A DNA stretch of 64,000 nucleotides from Methylobacterium frigidaeris (GCF_022179185.1 NZ_BPQJ01000031.1:1-64000); one strand, 5' to 3'; counted from the stretch's first letter, positions 8,923 to 18,439 are shown. The notes: generated from the sequence alone by a model not told the origin. Program-made: numbers and translations.

Positions 8923-9273
8923 ATGACCGCCTTCGACACCGACGCCCTCGTCCGCCGGCTCAAGGCGCCCGGTCTGTCGGAGGATCAGGCCGAGGCGATC
9001 ACGGGCGTGTTGAAGGATGGGCGCGAGTCGGATCTGGCATCGCTCGCAACGAAGGTCGACCTGCGGGAGAGCGAGATCGCGCTGAGGACGGACCTGCGAG
9101 AGGCCGAGGCCTCGCTGAAGACCGATCTGCGGGAGACCGAGAATCGGTTGAAGGCAGACCTGCGAGAGACCGAACTTCGCCTGGACGCGAAAATCGTCGA
9201 TCTCGCCCAGAAGATCGTGGACCTGTCCCACCGAACGGATCTGGGTTTGGCGGCGGGCCGGGCCGACTTATAG
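8923..9273 (+). CDS. Coiled-coil protein, probably cut short by an amber codon
   Basis: A 116-residue protein with an N-terminal helical segment (MTAFDTDALVRRLKAPGLSE) and a long coiled coil built from near-heptad LRETE/LREAE repeats (about 45-100). It resembles small DUF1640-type coiled-coil proteins that end in one membrane helix. Here the frame hits TAG at 9271. Directly after it the same frame continues LLEQRMIVKLGTLAAAGVGI and on to TGA at 9373-9375, exactly such a membrane tail. So the gene looks like a 150-residue membrane-anchored protein split by a single nonsense codon, or the tail is made by re-initiation at ATG 9289. Function unknown. Confidence 0.6.
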   Translation: MTAFDTDALVRRLKAPGLSEDQAEAITGVLKDGRESDLASLATKVDLRESEIALRTDLREAEASLKTDLRETENRLKADLRETELRLDAKIVDLAQKIVDLSHRTDLGLAAGRADL

Positions 9274-9398
9274 CTCCTCGAACAGCGGATGATCGTGAAG
9301 CTCGGCACGCTGGCCGCGGCGGGGGTTGGCATCCTGATCGCGGCCATCCGCTACTTGCCGCACGTTGGGCATTGAGCTGTGTCGCGGCGAAAATTCGG

Positions 9399-9968
9399 TC
9401 ACACCAGGGTGTGCGCCCCGCCGGCGATGCCGGCGATCAGCCCGAAGCAGGCGAGCGTGACGAAGGCCGCAGCCGGTCCCGGCAGGTCGAGGATCGCCCG
9501 GGTGGCGCGGCCGTGCAGCCACAGCATCACCACCAGGAAGGCGCCGGCATCGAGCGCCGCGAGGCCCGGCGTCGCGAGGTCGAGGAGCAGCAGGCAGCCC
9601 GGGAGCGCCAGGGCGGCGAGGCCCGTCGCGAGACACCAGTTGGTGACGACCACGAAGGGCACGTAGGCCCGCGTGCGGCCGAGACGGCGCAGGACGGCGA
9701 TCATCGCCAGCGGCACGGCGAGGAAGCCCGCCATCACCCCGGCGAGGACCGCCACCGTGACGTGGTCGAGCTGGAACGGCGCCGTGCCGGCCCCACGCTC
9801 CAGGGCGAGAGCCACCGTGACCGCCGGCGCGGTTAGCCAGACAGCTCCGAAGGAGCGCCAGAAGCCGCGCTCGCTCACGTCGAAGTGGTGCAGGGCATCC
9901 GACCGGAAGCCGATCAGGCCGGCGGTGCCGCGCAAGGAGCGGACCACCTCGTCAGCGCTCACGAACAT
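9399..9968 (-). CDS. Multi-pass membrane protein (Yip1-like), function unknown
   Basis: A 189-residue hydrophobic protein with about five predicted membrane segments, including VWLTAPAVTVALAL, VAVLAGVMAGFLAVPLAMIA and AAFVTLACFGLIAGIAGG. The start is MFVSADEVVRSLRGTAGLIG, since a GGGAGG ribosome site lies five bases before it; an upstream in-frame ATG lacks one. It is convergent with the coiled-coil gene and upstream of dapE on the same strand. The arrangement resembles Yip1-domain proteins of Methylobacterium; the assignment is tentative. Confidence 0.65.
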   Translation of the reverse strand: MFVSADEVVRSLRGTAGLIGFRSDALHHFDVSERGFWRSFGAVWLTAPAVTVALALERGAGTAPFQLDHVTVAVLAGVMAGFLAVPLAMIAVLRRLGRTRAYVPFVVVTNWCLATGLAALALPGCLLLLDLATPGLAALDAGAFLVVMLWLHGRATRAILDLPGPAAAFVTLACFGLIAGIAGGAHTLV

Positions 9969-10033
9969 CGACGGCCTCCCGGGGATCAAGACCGGCAGAT
10001 TCAACTTTCGTCTAATGCCGGTCAAGCCTGACG

Positions 10034-11224
10034 CTACGTCGCGGGGGCGAGAGGGAAATACGCCTCCAGCACCCGTTCGTAGATTGCCGTGAGCCGGTCG
10101 AGATCGGCGACCGTCACCCTCTCGTCGACCTGGTGCATCGTCTGCCCGACGAGGCCGAACTCGATCACCGGACAGGCATCCTTGATGAAGCGGGCATCCG
10201 ACGTGCCGCCAGTGGTCGAGAGGACGGGCCGGCGGCCGGTCTCGGCCTCGATCGCGTCCGCGACCTGCTCCACGAAGGCGTCGGGCGCGGTCAGGAAGGC
10301 GACGGAGTTGGTCGGGCGCACGTCGAGGCTGTAGCGCACGCGGTTTCCCGCGGCTTCGGCGAGGCGCCGCTCCAGCTCGGCGGCCAGGGTCTCGGGCGTC
10401 CAGAGGTCGTTGAAGCGGATGTTGAAGGTCGCCCGCGCCTCGGCCGGGATCACGTTGGTCGACGGGTTGCCGACATCCATCGTGGTGAATTCGAGGTTCG
10501 AGGCGTCGAAATGCGCCGTGCCGGCATCGAGCGGCTCAGCCAGCAGCCCCTGTGCCAGACGCAGGAGGCCGGGGATCGGGTTCTCGGCCCGGTGCGGATA
10601 GGCGACGTGGCCCTGAACCCCATGCACGGTGAGGCTCGCGGTGAGCGAGCCGCGCCGGCCGATCTTGATCATCTCGCCGAGGGTGTCTGGGTTGGTCGGC
10701 TCGCCGAGGAGGCAATGCGTGAAGCGCTCGCCCCGGCCCCGCGCCCAGTCGAGGAGCTTGACGGTGCCGTTCACCGCCGGCCCCTCCTCGTCGCCGGTGA
10801 TCAGGAACGCGATGGCGCCGCCGAAATCCGGCCCGCGCCGCGCGAGGAAGGCGAGCACTGCCGCCAGCATGCAGGCGATGCCGCCCTTCATGTCGACGGC
10901 GCCGCGGCCGAACAGCTCCCCGCCCTCGACCGTGCCGGCGAACGGATCGTGACGCCAGGCAGCGGCGTCGCCCGGCGGCACCACGTCGGTGTGGCCGGCG
11001 AACAGCAGGCACGGCCCGTGACCGATGCGGGCGTAGAGGTTCTCGATGTCGGGCGTGCCCGGCTCGGAGAAGACCGGACGCTCGACCACGAACCCGGCCT
11101 GGTCGAGGATCCCGGCGAGGTAGGCGAGCGCCCCGCCCTCGTGCGGCGTCACGGAGGGGCAGCGGATCAGCCCCTGGGCAAGGTCCAGCGGGGAATCGGT
11201 GAGGGGGGCGTGCGAGTCGGTCAC
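10034..11224 (-). CDS. dapE: Succinyl-diaminopimelate desuccinylase
   Basis: A 396-residue M20 zinc hydrolase that converts N-succinyl-LL-diaminopimelate to LL-diaminopimelate in lysine and peptidoglycan synthesis. Metal motifs are FAGHTDVVPPGD, GRGAVDMKGGIA and TGDEEGPAVNG. The dimer segment TVHGVQGHVAYPHRAENPI and the DapE-type STTGGTSDARF near the C terminus separate it from ArgE. The start is taken as GTG 11224 (VTDSHAPLTDSPLDLAQ); the open frame runs upstream with no family similarity. Divergent from moeB. Confidence 0.93.
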   Translation of the reverse strand: MTDSHAPLTDSPLDLAQGLIRCPSVTPHEGGALAYLAGILDQAGFVVERPVFSEPGTPDIENLYARIGHGPCLLFAGHTDVVPPGDAAAWRHDPFAGTVEGGELFGRGAVDMKGGIACMLAAVLAFLARRGPDFGGAIAFLITGDEEGPAVNGTVKLLDWARGRGERFTHCLLGEPTNPDTLGEMIKIGRRGSLTASLTVHGVQGHVAYPHRAENPIPGLLRLAQGLLAEPLDAGTAHFDASNLEFTTMDVGNPSTNVIPAEARATFNIRFNDLWTPETLAAELERRLAEAAGNRVRYSLDVRPTNSVAFLTAPDAFVEQVADAIEAETGRRPVLSTTGGTSDARFIKDACPVIEFGLVGQTMHQVDERVTVADLDRLTAIYERVLEAYFPLAPAT

Positions 11225-11359
11225 GGGCAGCCGGTGGTTCGAGGGCCTGCGGATGGCCGCGAGCCGTAGCGCCGATCGGCGCGGATGAGAACCATCGCCA
11301 TGGCAGCCCTTCCCCCGAGGCCCTTCCCCGCGCCCGGCGTCTCGCTTAACCAGTGCCGC

Positions 11360-12139
11360 ATGACCGCGCTCAGCCCCGACGAGATCGAACGCTACGCCCG
11401 CCACATCGTGCTGCGGGAGGTCGGCGGCCCCGGCCAGGTCCGCCTCAAGGCGGCGCGGGTGCTGGTGATCGGCGCCGGCGGCCTCGGCGCGCCGCTGATC
11501 CAGTACCTGGCGGCGGCCGGGATCGGCACGATCGGCATCGTCGACGACGATACGGTCTCGCTCTCGAACCTGCAGCGCCAGGTGATTCATGGCACGCCCG
11601 ATATCGGCCGGCCGAAGGTCGAGAGCGCGGCGGAGGCGGTGGCCCGGCTCAACCCGAATGTCCGGATCGAGGCCCACGCCACCCGGCTGACGCCGGAGAA
11701 CGCGGAAGCGCTGATCGCTGCTTACGACCTCGTCGCCGACGGCTCGGACAATTTCTCCACTCGCTACGCCGTCTCGGATGCCTGCTACCGGGCCCGCCGG
11801 CCGCTGGTGACCGCAGCCCTCGGCCAGTTCGACGGCTCGCTCACCACGATCCGAGCTCACGAGACCGGGTCGGACGGACGGCCGAACCCGACCTATCGCT
11901 GCCTCTTCCCGAGCCCGCCGCCGGCCGGCTCGGTGCCGACCTGCGCCGAGGCGGGGGTGCTGGGCGCCCTCGCCGGCCTGATGGGCTCGCTGATGGCGCT
12001 CGAGGTGATCCGCGCCATCGCCGGCTTCGGGGAGCCCCTGGTGGGGCGCCTGCTGATGGTCGACGCCCGTTCTCTGCGCTTCGAGACGCTGTCCTACGCC
12101 TGGGACCCAGGCAACCCCTTGAGCGGGGCGGACCGCTAG
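11360..12139 (+). CDS. moeB: HesA/MoeB/ThiF family adenylyltransferase
   Basis: A 259-residue E1-like enzyme that adenylates the C terminus of a sulfur-carrier protein, most likely MoaD for molybdopterin. It shows the nucleotide-binding GAGGLGAPLIQYLAAAG (about 36-52), the DDDTVSLSNLQRQ segment, the DGSDNFSTRY motif and a C-terminal Cys region GSVPTCAEAGVLG. There is no rhodanese domain, so it is the short MoeB type. The start is MTALSPDEIERYARHIVL, the usual family N terminus. ThiF cannot be excluded without a neighbouring thiS or moaD. Confidence 0.88.
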   Translation: MTALSPDEIERYARHIVLREVGGPGQVRLKAARVLVIGAGGLGAPLIQYLAAAGIGTIGIVDDDTVSLSNLQRQVIHGTPDIGRPKVESAAEAVARLNPNVRIEAHATRLTPENAEALIAAYDLVADGSDNFSTRYAVSDACYRARRPLVTAALGQFDGSLTTIRAHETGSDGRPNPTYRCLFPSPPPAGSVPTCAEAGVLGALAGLMGSLMALEVIRAIAGFGEPLVGRLLMVDARSLRFETLSYAWDPGNPLSGADR

Positions 12140-12167
12140 ACGCCGCCCCACCTGTTCCCGAAATCGC

Positions 12168-14162
12168 TCAGGCCGCCCGAATCTCGCCCAGGAAGCCGTC
12201 GACCTCCTGCTTGACGGTCAGGGACTGAGTCGCCAGGTCGGCGGCGGCCGCGAGCACCTGCGAGGCCGCGCCGCCGGTCTCGTCCGCCAGCGACAGCACG
12301 CGGGCGACGCTGGACGAAACGTCCTGGGTGCCGCGCGCCGCCTCGTTGGCGTTGCGGGAGATCTCCGCCGTCGCCGCCGTCTGCTCCACGACCGTCGCGG
12401 CGATGGCGCTGCTGATCTCGTTCAGCACTGCGATCGTGCCGCCGATCTGCCGGATGGCGGTGCTCGCCCGATCGGTGGCGGCCTGGATCGCCGTGATCTG
12501 CCCGCCGATCTCCTCGGTCGCCCGCGCCGTCTGGCCGGCCAGTTCCTTCACTTCCGCCGCCACCACCGCGAAGCCGCGTCCGGCCGCGCCCGCCCGGGCG
12601 GCCTCGATGGTCGCGTTGAGGGCGAGGAGGTTGGTCTGGCTGGCGATGGCCGAGATCGTGGTGACGGCGGCCCCGATCTGGGTCGCTGCGGTGTCGAGGC
12701 TCGCCATGGCGACGTTGGTGGCGTCGGCTTCTTGCGCCGCGTGGCCGGCGACCTCCCGTGAATGCACCACCTGGCGCTCGATCTCGCGCAGCGAGGCCAC
12801 CATCTCCTCGGCCGCCGCCGCGACGGTCTGGACGTTGGCCGAGGTCTCCTCGGCGGCGGCGCTGGAGGCGACCGCCTGGGCGTTGGTGCCGTCGGCAACC
12901 TGGGTCATCGAGCGGGCGGTGACGTCGAGCTCGGAGGCGGCCGAGGTGACGATCTCGAGCGAGCCGGCGACCCGCTGCTGGAAGGCGCTGATCAATGCGT
13001 CGACCCGGTCGGCGCGGCGCTGGCGGGCGGATTGCTGGGCGGCCTGGTCGGCCTCCAGCGCGACGCGCGCCACCGCGTTCTGACGAAAGACCTCCACGGC
13101 CCGCGCCATCTCGCCCATCTCGTCGGTGGCATCCTGCGACGGGACCGCGATGGCGGTCTCGCCCGCAGCGAGGCGGCTCATCGCCCGGGTCATGCCGGAG
13201 ATCGGGCGGGTGATGCTGCGCCCGATCAGGACGGCCAGGGCGGCGCTGATCGCCAGGATCAGCGCCAGCAGCACGACCTGCACCTGCTTCGTCGATTCCA
13301 TCGTGGCGCTGCTGCGCGCGGTGATGTCCTGCAGCACGGTGTCCAGCTTGGCGCGCACCTCCGTGCCGGTGGCGACGAGCGCCTCCGCCTTGGTCTTCAG
13401 GCTCTGCTCGTAGAGCGCCTCGCTCTCGAGCATCGCGGCGGCGGCGGCCGTGATGTGCCGGTTGAGGCGCAGCAGGGCCTCCTCGACGATGCCGAGATCC
13501 CGCCGCTGCGCCGACGTCAGGTTCAGCGGCTTCAGCTTCGCGATCGTCGCCTCGGCGCTGGTGAAGGTCGCGGCCGAGAGCGCGCGGGTCTTCGGGTCGG
13601 TCGTCGCCAGGAAGCGCCAGTTCATGACACGAAACAGCAGCAGGGTTCGCTCGATCTCCACCGCCTGATCCAGGATCGTCTCGTCGCCGGACCGGAGCTG
13701 GGTGTTGAGCGCGCCCGAGGCTTTGGTCAGGTCGTCGCCCGAGGTGTAGACCCCGGCCTTGTTCTCGCGGATCTGCGTGCCGAGTGCGACCAGTTTCGGG
13801 AGTTCCGCGGCGAGACGGCTCGACTGGTCGTGCAGACCGGCGTAGAGCGCTCGCCGCTCATTCGACAAAGCCCGCCGCACGAGTCCCTCGGTCAGTTGCG
13901 TGATGTCCGACAGACTGGACTGCATGCCGGCCGCCGCGTCCGCGCTCGGCGTCATCCGGTACTTCAGGCTCTGAGCCAGGAAGCGGTCGGTCAGGCCGTT
14001 CACCGTGTAGAGTTCGCGAGCCGCCCGCTCAAGCTGAGCCTTGTATTTGTACATCTCGTCGAGACTCTCGGACTGCCGATAGGCGAAACCGCCCATCACG
14101 GCCGCAAGGATCGCCAGAAGCGTGAAGCCGCCGTACAAGCGTGCACGCATGTGGATTCGCAT
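12168..14162 (-). CDS. Methyl-accepting chemotaxis protein
   Basis: A transmembrane chemoreceptor of about 664 residues. A first membrane helix lies near the N terminus (LYGGFTLLAILAAVMGGFAY), followed by a periplasmic helical sensor of about 270 residues. The second helix is LLALILAISAALAVLIG, then a HAMP domain and an MA signalling domain. The hairpin tip EEMVASLREIE / NLLALNATIEAARAG is clear. The sensor looks like a four-helix-bundle type; the ligand is unknown. ATG 14162 is chosen because GGTGAG lies eight bases upstream; a GTG four codons earlier is possible. No chemotaxis genes are adjacent. Confidence 0.92.
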   Translation of the reverse strand: MRIHMRARLYGGFTLLAILAAVMGGFAYRQSESLDEMYKYKAQLERAARELYTVNGLTDRFLAQSLKYRMTPSADAAAGMQSSLSDITQLTEGLVRRALSNERRALYAGLHDQSSRLAAELPKLVALGTQIRENKAGVYTSGDDLTKASGALNTQLRSGDETILDQAVEIERTLLLFRVMNWRFLATTDPKTRALSAATFTSAEATIAKLKPLNLTSAQRRDLGIVEEALLRLNRHITAAAAAMLESEALYEQSLKTKAEALVATGTEVRAKLDTVLQDITARSSATMESTKQVQVVLLALILAISAALAVLIGRSITRPISGMTRAMSRLAAGETAIAVPSQDATDEMGEMARAVEVFRQNAVARVALEADQAAQQSARQRRADRVDALISAFQQRVAGSLEIVTSAASELDVTARSMTQVADGTNAQAVASSAAAEETSANVQTVAAAAEEMVASLREIERQVVHSREVAGHAAQEADATNVAMASLDTAATQIGAAVTTISAIASQTNLLALNATIEAARAGAAGRGFAVVAAEVKELAGQTARATEEIGGQITAIQAATDRASTAIRQIGGTIAVLNEISSAIAATVVEQTAATAEISRNANEAARGTQDVSSSVARVLSLADETGGAASQVLAAAADLATQSLTVKQEVDGFLGEIRAA

Positions 14163-14538
14163 CGGATGGCTCACCTACCTCAAAGAACGATGAGGCCAAC
14201 GCTGCGCCATGTTTCAGAAAATTCCGTAAACAATTTTGACATTGTCGTTTTTAGGAATATATTCATCGCAATGATCTTCTATATAACTGTTTCTTCGCCA
14301 TCGTTATGAAAGCCAACAATCGTGCCGGCGCATGACGAAGGTGCGGATCGCGGAGGTTTCATCAAGTATGCCGCACGGGCAATTGCCCGCTTTTGCGGCA
14401 CTTAGATGCGAAATTTACCTTATACGGAAGGGAGGGCGCGTCGCTTGCAGCGTCGCGCCTGGACGGCGGAACGGATCACGGCGCGCCCACGACACGTCAG
14501 CGTGCCGTCCACCTCGGGCGCGGTCCGACCCCCCGATA
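14163..14538. other. AT-richer intergenic region
   Basis: About 375 bases upstream of the chemoreceptor and downstream of the SEC-C gene. The part 14205-14320 is visibly poorer in GC than anything around it and holds an imperfect inverted repeat (AAAATT...AATTTT, about 14217-14240). It probably carries the chemoreceptor promoter. No credible reading frame was seen. Confidence 0.4.
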
Positions 14539-15456
14539 TCAGCGCAGCGGCGGCAGCGGCGGCAGGGCGGCGAAGCCCTGCTCGACCTTGTCGAGGCAGC
14601 ACTTCTTGAACTTCTTGCCGCTGCCGCAAGGGCACGGATCGTTGCGGCCGATGTCGCGGTAGGGGTTGCGCTCGGGGATCGGCAGGCCGTTCTTGTCGAG
14701 ATCGGGCAGGTAGTCGTCGGCGCCCTCGCGGGTGTGATCGAGCACACCGATCAGGTCATCGAGGTAGTCGATCGTCAGATCGGCGAAGCGATCGCGGCTC
14801 TTCGGTCGCAGGCGGGCTTCCTTGAGGGTGTCCTGCACCATCTTCCAGCCGACGATGGTACCGGCATTGCGGCCATCCTTGCGCGCCGCCTTGAGGCGGG
14901 GGACGAGGTCGTCGAAGCCGAGCAGAGAGATCGCGTCCTCCCAGCCCTGCCAGACCTCCTCCGCGTCGGGAGCGCCCAGGCGCTCGTCGTCGAAGCGGAC
15001 CAGGAATGCCTTCACCGTGTCGCGATCGACGCGCCCGTCCGCGGTCAGCAGCGCGAGGGCGTGGAAGAGCTGCATCCGCGCGATGCCGACGGGAGCCTCG
15101 CCGGCGATGGCGGCCAGCAGCCGGTCGGCATCGCCGTCGAAGCTGCTGGCGACGAGGCTCGCGAGGGTGTTCGGGTAATCCTCGCCGAGTGCCGCCGCGA
15201 TCGCGTCGTCGTCGCGGCGCAGGAGGCGCATCAGGGCTGCGTGGATCCGGGTGTCCCGGACCGAGGCCAGGACGTGGATGCCCCAGAACAGCAGGCACCG
15301 CTCGGGCTCGGTCAGCTCCTCGCCGTCGGCGGCCCGGTCGAGGATCGCCAGAACCTGCTCGGCGATCGAGTCCGGCGCCGCCAGCGCCCGTTCCAGGGCC
15401 TCCTCCGGCAGATAGGTCGCCCCCGACAGCGCCCGGATCAGATCGGTCTCTGCCAT
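14539..15456 (-). CDS. DUF1186-like protein with C-terminal SEC-C zinc motif
   Basis: A 305-residue protein. The body (about 1-265) is helical and matches my recollection of DUF1186 proteins, with segments such as YLPEEALERALAAPDSIAEQ and LLFWGIHVLASVRD. The C terminus RNDPCPCGSGKKFKKCC is a complete SEC-C motif (CxCx8CC), which binds zinc and occurs in SecA and in many proteins of unknown role. It starts at MAETDLIRAL, directly upstream of which the DNA is GC-rich and non-coding. It is 62 bases downstream of pheT on the same strand and may be read through from that operon. Function unknown. Confidence 0.8.
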   Translation of the reverse strand: MAETDLIRALSGATYLPEEALERALAAPDSIAEQVLAILDRAADGEELTEPERCLLFWGIHVLASVRDTRIHAALMRLLRRDDDAIAAALGEDYPNTLASLVASSFDGDADRLLAAIAGEAPVGIARMQLFHALALLTADGRVDRDTVKAFLVRFDDERLGAPDAEEVWQGWEDAISLLGFDDLVPRLKAARKDGRNAGTIVGWKMVQDTLKEARLRPKSRDRFADLTIDYLDDLIGVLDHTREGADDYLPDLDKNGLPIPERNPYRDIGRNDPCPCGSGKKFKKCCLDKVEQGFAALPPLPPLR

Positions 15457-15518
15457 GCCCGCCTCCTCCCGCCTGTCTCTCCCGGCGGCGCGCAACGCGC
15501 CGCCGGCCGGTTTCAAGA

Positions 15519-17942
15519 TCAGCCCCGCAGGGTCGCGCCGGTCTTGCGCGTCACCTCGGCGACGATCTTCTGGCTCACCGCCTCGATCTCGGCGTCGGTG
15601 AGGGTGCGCTCGGTCGGCTGGAGCCGCAAAGCCACGGCGACGGACTTCTGGTCCTCGCCGATCCCGGCGCCCTCGTAGACGTCGAACACCTCGATGCCGG
15701 TGACGAGGTTGCGCTCGGCCGCTTGCGCCGCCTTCAGGATATCGCCCGCCGCCACGGTACGGGAGACCACGAAGGCGAAGTCGCGGGTGAGCGGCTGGAA
15801 GTCCGGCAGGCTCGCCGCCGGCTTCATCTTGGTCGGCCGGTGCTTCGGCAGCGGCAGGGCGTCGAGGGTGATCTCGCAGACCACCACCGGGCCCTTGATG
15901 TCGAGCGCCTTCAGCACCCGCGGGTGCAGCTCGCCGAAGAAGCCGACCGGGTTGCGCGGCCCGAACTGGAGCGTGCCGGAGCGGCCGGGATGCAGCCAGT
16001 CCGGCCCGCCGGCGACGACCTGGAGGCCGCCGGTCGGCACGCCGAGGGAGGTGAGCAGCGCGAGCGCGTCGGCCTTGGCCTCGAAGGCATCGACCGGGCG
16101 GGCCGATCCGTCCCAGTGCCGGCCGGCGCCGCCGTGGCGGGCGGAGCCGCGGCGAAGCGCCGTCGCCTTGGTGGTCTGGCCCTCCGGCTGGTCGGAGGCG
16201 AAGCACTGTCCGACCTCGAACAGGGCGACGTCGCCGTATCCGCGGTCGGCGTTGCGTTGCGCCGCCCGGGCGAGGCCCGGCACCAGGCTCGGACGCATGT
16301 CGGAGAGGTCGGCGGCGATCGGGTTGGCCAGCGCCAGCTCCGGCTTGCCGCCGCCGAACAGGGTGGCGTCGGCATGCGCGATGAAGGACCAGGTCACCGC
16401 CTCGACGAGGCCCCGCGCCGCGAATTCGCGCTTGGCCTGCCGCGTGCGCTTCTGCATCACGGTGAGGACCGGGCGGATCACCGTCGCCTCGATCCGCGGC
16501 AGGGGCTTGGGCTCGATCCGGTCGAGGCCGGCGATGCGCACGATCTCCTCGACGAGGTCGGCCTTGCCCTCGACGTCGGGGCGCCAGGACGGGGCCAGCA
16601 CCTTGGCCCGGTCACCGGTGCCGGCGACGTGGAAGCCCAGCGCCTCCAGCGTCACCTTCATCTCCGGCCGCGGCAGGTCGAGGCCGGAGAGCCGGCGCAC
16701 CTCGGTCCAGGGGAAGTCGATGATGCGGTCGGTGTCCGGCACCTCGCCCGACACGGTCGCCTCGCTCGGGCTGCCGCCGCAGAGGTCCAGCACCAGGCGC
16801 GTCGCCAGGTCGAGGCCCGGCAGGGCGAAGGCCGGATCGACCCCGCGCTCGAAGCGGTAGCGGGCATCCGTGACGATGCCGAGGCGCCGGCCGGTGCGGG
16901 CGATGGTGAGCGGGTCCCACAGGGCCGATTCGATCAGCACGTCGGTCGTGCCCTCGTCGCAGCCCGAATGCTCCCCGCCCATGATGCCGGCGATCGACTC
17001 GACGCCGTTCTCGTCGGCGATGACGATCGTGCCGTCGTCGAGCCGATACTGGCGCCCGTCGAGGGCCAGCACCTCCTCGCCGTCGCGGGCGCGGCGCACG
17101 GTGAGGTTGCCCTTCACCTTGGCGGCGTCGAAGACGTGGAGCGGCCGGCCGCGGTCGAAGGTGATGTAGTTGGTGATGTCGACGAGCGCATTGATCGGCC
17201 GCAGGCCGATCGCGGTCAGGCGCCGGCGCATCCATTCGGGCGAGGGCCCGTTCTTCACGCCGCGCACCAGCCGCAGGCCGAAGAGCGGGCAGAGATGCGC
17301 ATCCTCGGGGGCGAAGTCGCGGGTCACGGAGACCGGGCAGGCCCCCTCCCCCCGCACGGGCGCGAGCTGCTCGTGCCGCAGGGTACCGATGCCGGCCGCC
17401 GCCAGGTCGCGGGCGATGCCGTGGATGCCGGTGCAGTCGGGCCGGTTCGGCGTCAGGTTGATCTCGATCACCGGGTCGTCGAGGCCGGCGAAGGCCGCGT
17501 AGGGCTGGCCGACCGGCGCCTCGGCGGGCAGGTCGAGGATGCCGTCATGGTCGTCCGACAGGCCGAGCTCGGCGCCGGAGCACAGCATGCCCCGGCTCTC
17601 GACGCCGCGGATCACGCCCACCGACAGGGTGATGTTCTTGCCCGGCACGTAGGTGCCGGGGGGGGCGAACACGGTCTTCATGCCGGCGCGCGCGTTCGGC
17701 GCGCCGCAGACCACCTGCACGGGGGCGCCCTCGCCGGTGTCGACGGTGCAGACCCGCAGCCGGTCGGCGTTGGGGTGCTGCTCGGCGGTGAGCACGGCGG
17801 CGATGCGGTAGGCCGACAGATCCGCGGCCTTGTCCTCGACGCGCTCGACCTCCAGGCCGATGCGGGTCAGCGTCTCGACGATCACGTCGAGGGGGGCGTC
17901 GGTGTCGAGGTGGTCCTTGAGCCAGGAGAGGGTGAATTTCAT
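15519..17942 (-). CDS. pheT: Phenylalanyl-tRNA synthetase beta subunit
   Basis: An 807-residue subunit of the alpha2-beta2 PheRS. It starts MKFTLSWLKDHLDTD, has the tRNA-binding OB domain (about 40-150, with VVCGAPNARAGMKTVFAPPG), the B3/B4 editing region, B5, and the C-terminal anticodon-binding FDX-ACB domain (SLPDFQPLTRDFAFVV to the end). Length is typical. pheS lies upstream on the same strand but is separated from pheT by two small genes; all gaps are 23 bases or less, so one operon is likely. Confidence 0.97.
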   Translation of the reverse strand: MKFTLSWLKDHLDTDAPLDVIVETLTRIGLEVERVEDKAADLSAYRIAAVLTAEQHPNADRLRVCTVDTGEGAPVQVVCGAPNARAGMKTVFAPPGTYVPGKNITLSVGVIRGVESRGMLCSGAELGLSDDHDGILDLPAEAPVGQPYAAFAGLDDPVIEINLTPNRPDCTGIHGIARDLAAAGIGTLRHEQLAPVRGEGACPVSVTRDFAPEDAHLCPLFGLRLVRGVKNGPSPEWMRRRLTAIGLRPINALVDITNYITFDRGRPLHVFDAAKVKGNLTVRRARDGEEVLALDGRQYRLDDGTIVIADENGVESIAGIMGGEHSGCDEGTTDVLIESALWDPLTIARTGRRLGIVTDARYRFERGVDPAFALPGLDLATRLVLDLCGGSPSEATVSGEVPDTDRIIDFPWTEVRRLSGLDLPRPEMKVTLEALGFHVAGTGDRAKVLAPSWRPDVEGKADLVEEIVRIAGLDRIEPKPLPRIEATVIRPVLTVMQKRTRQAKREFAARGLVEAVTWSFIAHADATLFGGGKPELALANPIAADLSDMRPSLVPGLARAAQRNADRGYGDVALFEVGQCFASDQPEGQTTKATALRRGSARHGGAGRHWDGSARPVDAFEAKADALALLTSLGVPTGGLQVVAGGPDWLHPGRSGTLQFGPRNPVGFFGELHPRVLKALDIKGPVVVCEITLDALPLPKHRPTKMKPAASLPDFQPLTRDFAFVVSRTVAAGDILKAAQAAERNLVTGIEVFDVYEGAGIGEDQKSVAVALRLQPTERTLTDAEIEAVSQKIVAEVTRKTGATLRG

Positions 17943-17959
17943 GCGTGTAACCTCTCGGC

Positions 17960-18439
17960 TCAGGCGAGCCGGGTCTTCGTGATGAGGAGGACGGCCAGCC
18001 GGCGGCGCTGGTCGTCGTCGAGGGATTCGAGGTCGGGAATGGTCTTGCGGGCGACGGCGATGCGGGTGGCGTCGCGACTGATGTCCAGGCCCGGCGGGCT
18101 GTGATCGGCCTTGTGCCGGCGATCCTGCAGATCAGCGAAGGCGACCCCGATCTCCGCGATGACCGGCCCGAGCTCGGCGGCCTCGCGCGTGGCCAGGCGC
18201 TTGCGAACCTGGCCATGATCGAGGAGCCGGTAGATCGGCTCGACCAACGCAGCATCGCGTGTCCAGACACCGAGCGCCCGGGCACAGACGAAGCAGAGCC
18301 CGTGAAACACGGCGTAATAGGCGCTGCTCACGGCGCGCCGCATCGCCGCCTTCTGCAGGTTGCGACGCCCACCCTGCTCGGCGAGCGCGTCGGCGACATC
18401 GAGGAGATCGTAGACGAGGGGATTACCGAGCCGCGGCAT
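17960..18439 (-). CDS. HEPN domain protein, putative RNase
   Basis: A 159-residue helical protein. The segment RRAVSSAYYAVFHGLC (about 34-49) is typical of HEPN/UPF0332 folds, and RRHKADH gives an Arg108-x4-His113, the RX4-6H active-site motif of HEPN ribonucleases. By family knowledge, such proteins are toxins or RNA-processing enzymes, usually paired with a small neutralising partner. Its start overlaps the stop of the upstream acidic gene in TGATG, so the two are coupled. The pair lies between pheS and pheT, 17 bases before pheT. RNase activity is an inference from the motif. Confidence 0.75.
   Translation of the reverse strand: MPRLGNPLVYDLLDVADALAEQGGRRNLQKAAMRRAVSSAYYAVFHGLCFVCARALGVWTRDAALVEPIYRLLDHGQVRKRLATREAAELGPVIAEIGVAFADLQDRRHKADHSPPGLDISRDATRIAVARKTIPDLESLDDDQRRRLAVLLITKTRLA

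Noticed and set aside
15006..18104. A 1032-codon open frame antisense to pheT and the SEC-C gene
   Set aside because: Covers two real genes and has an Arg/Gly/Ala-rich, repeat-like composition typical of shadow frames.
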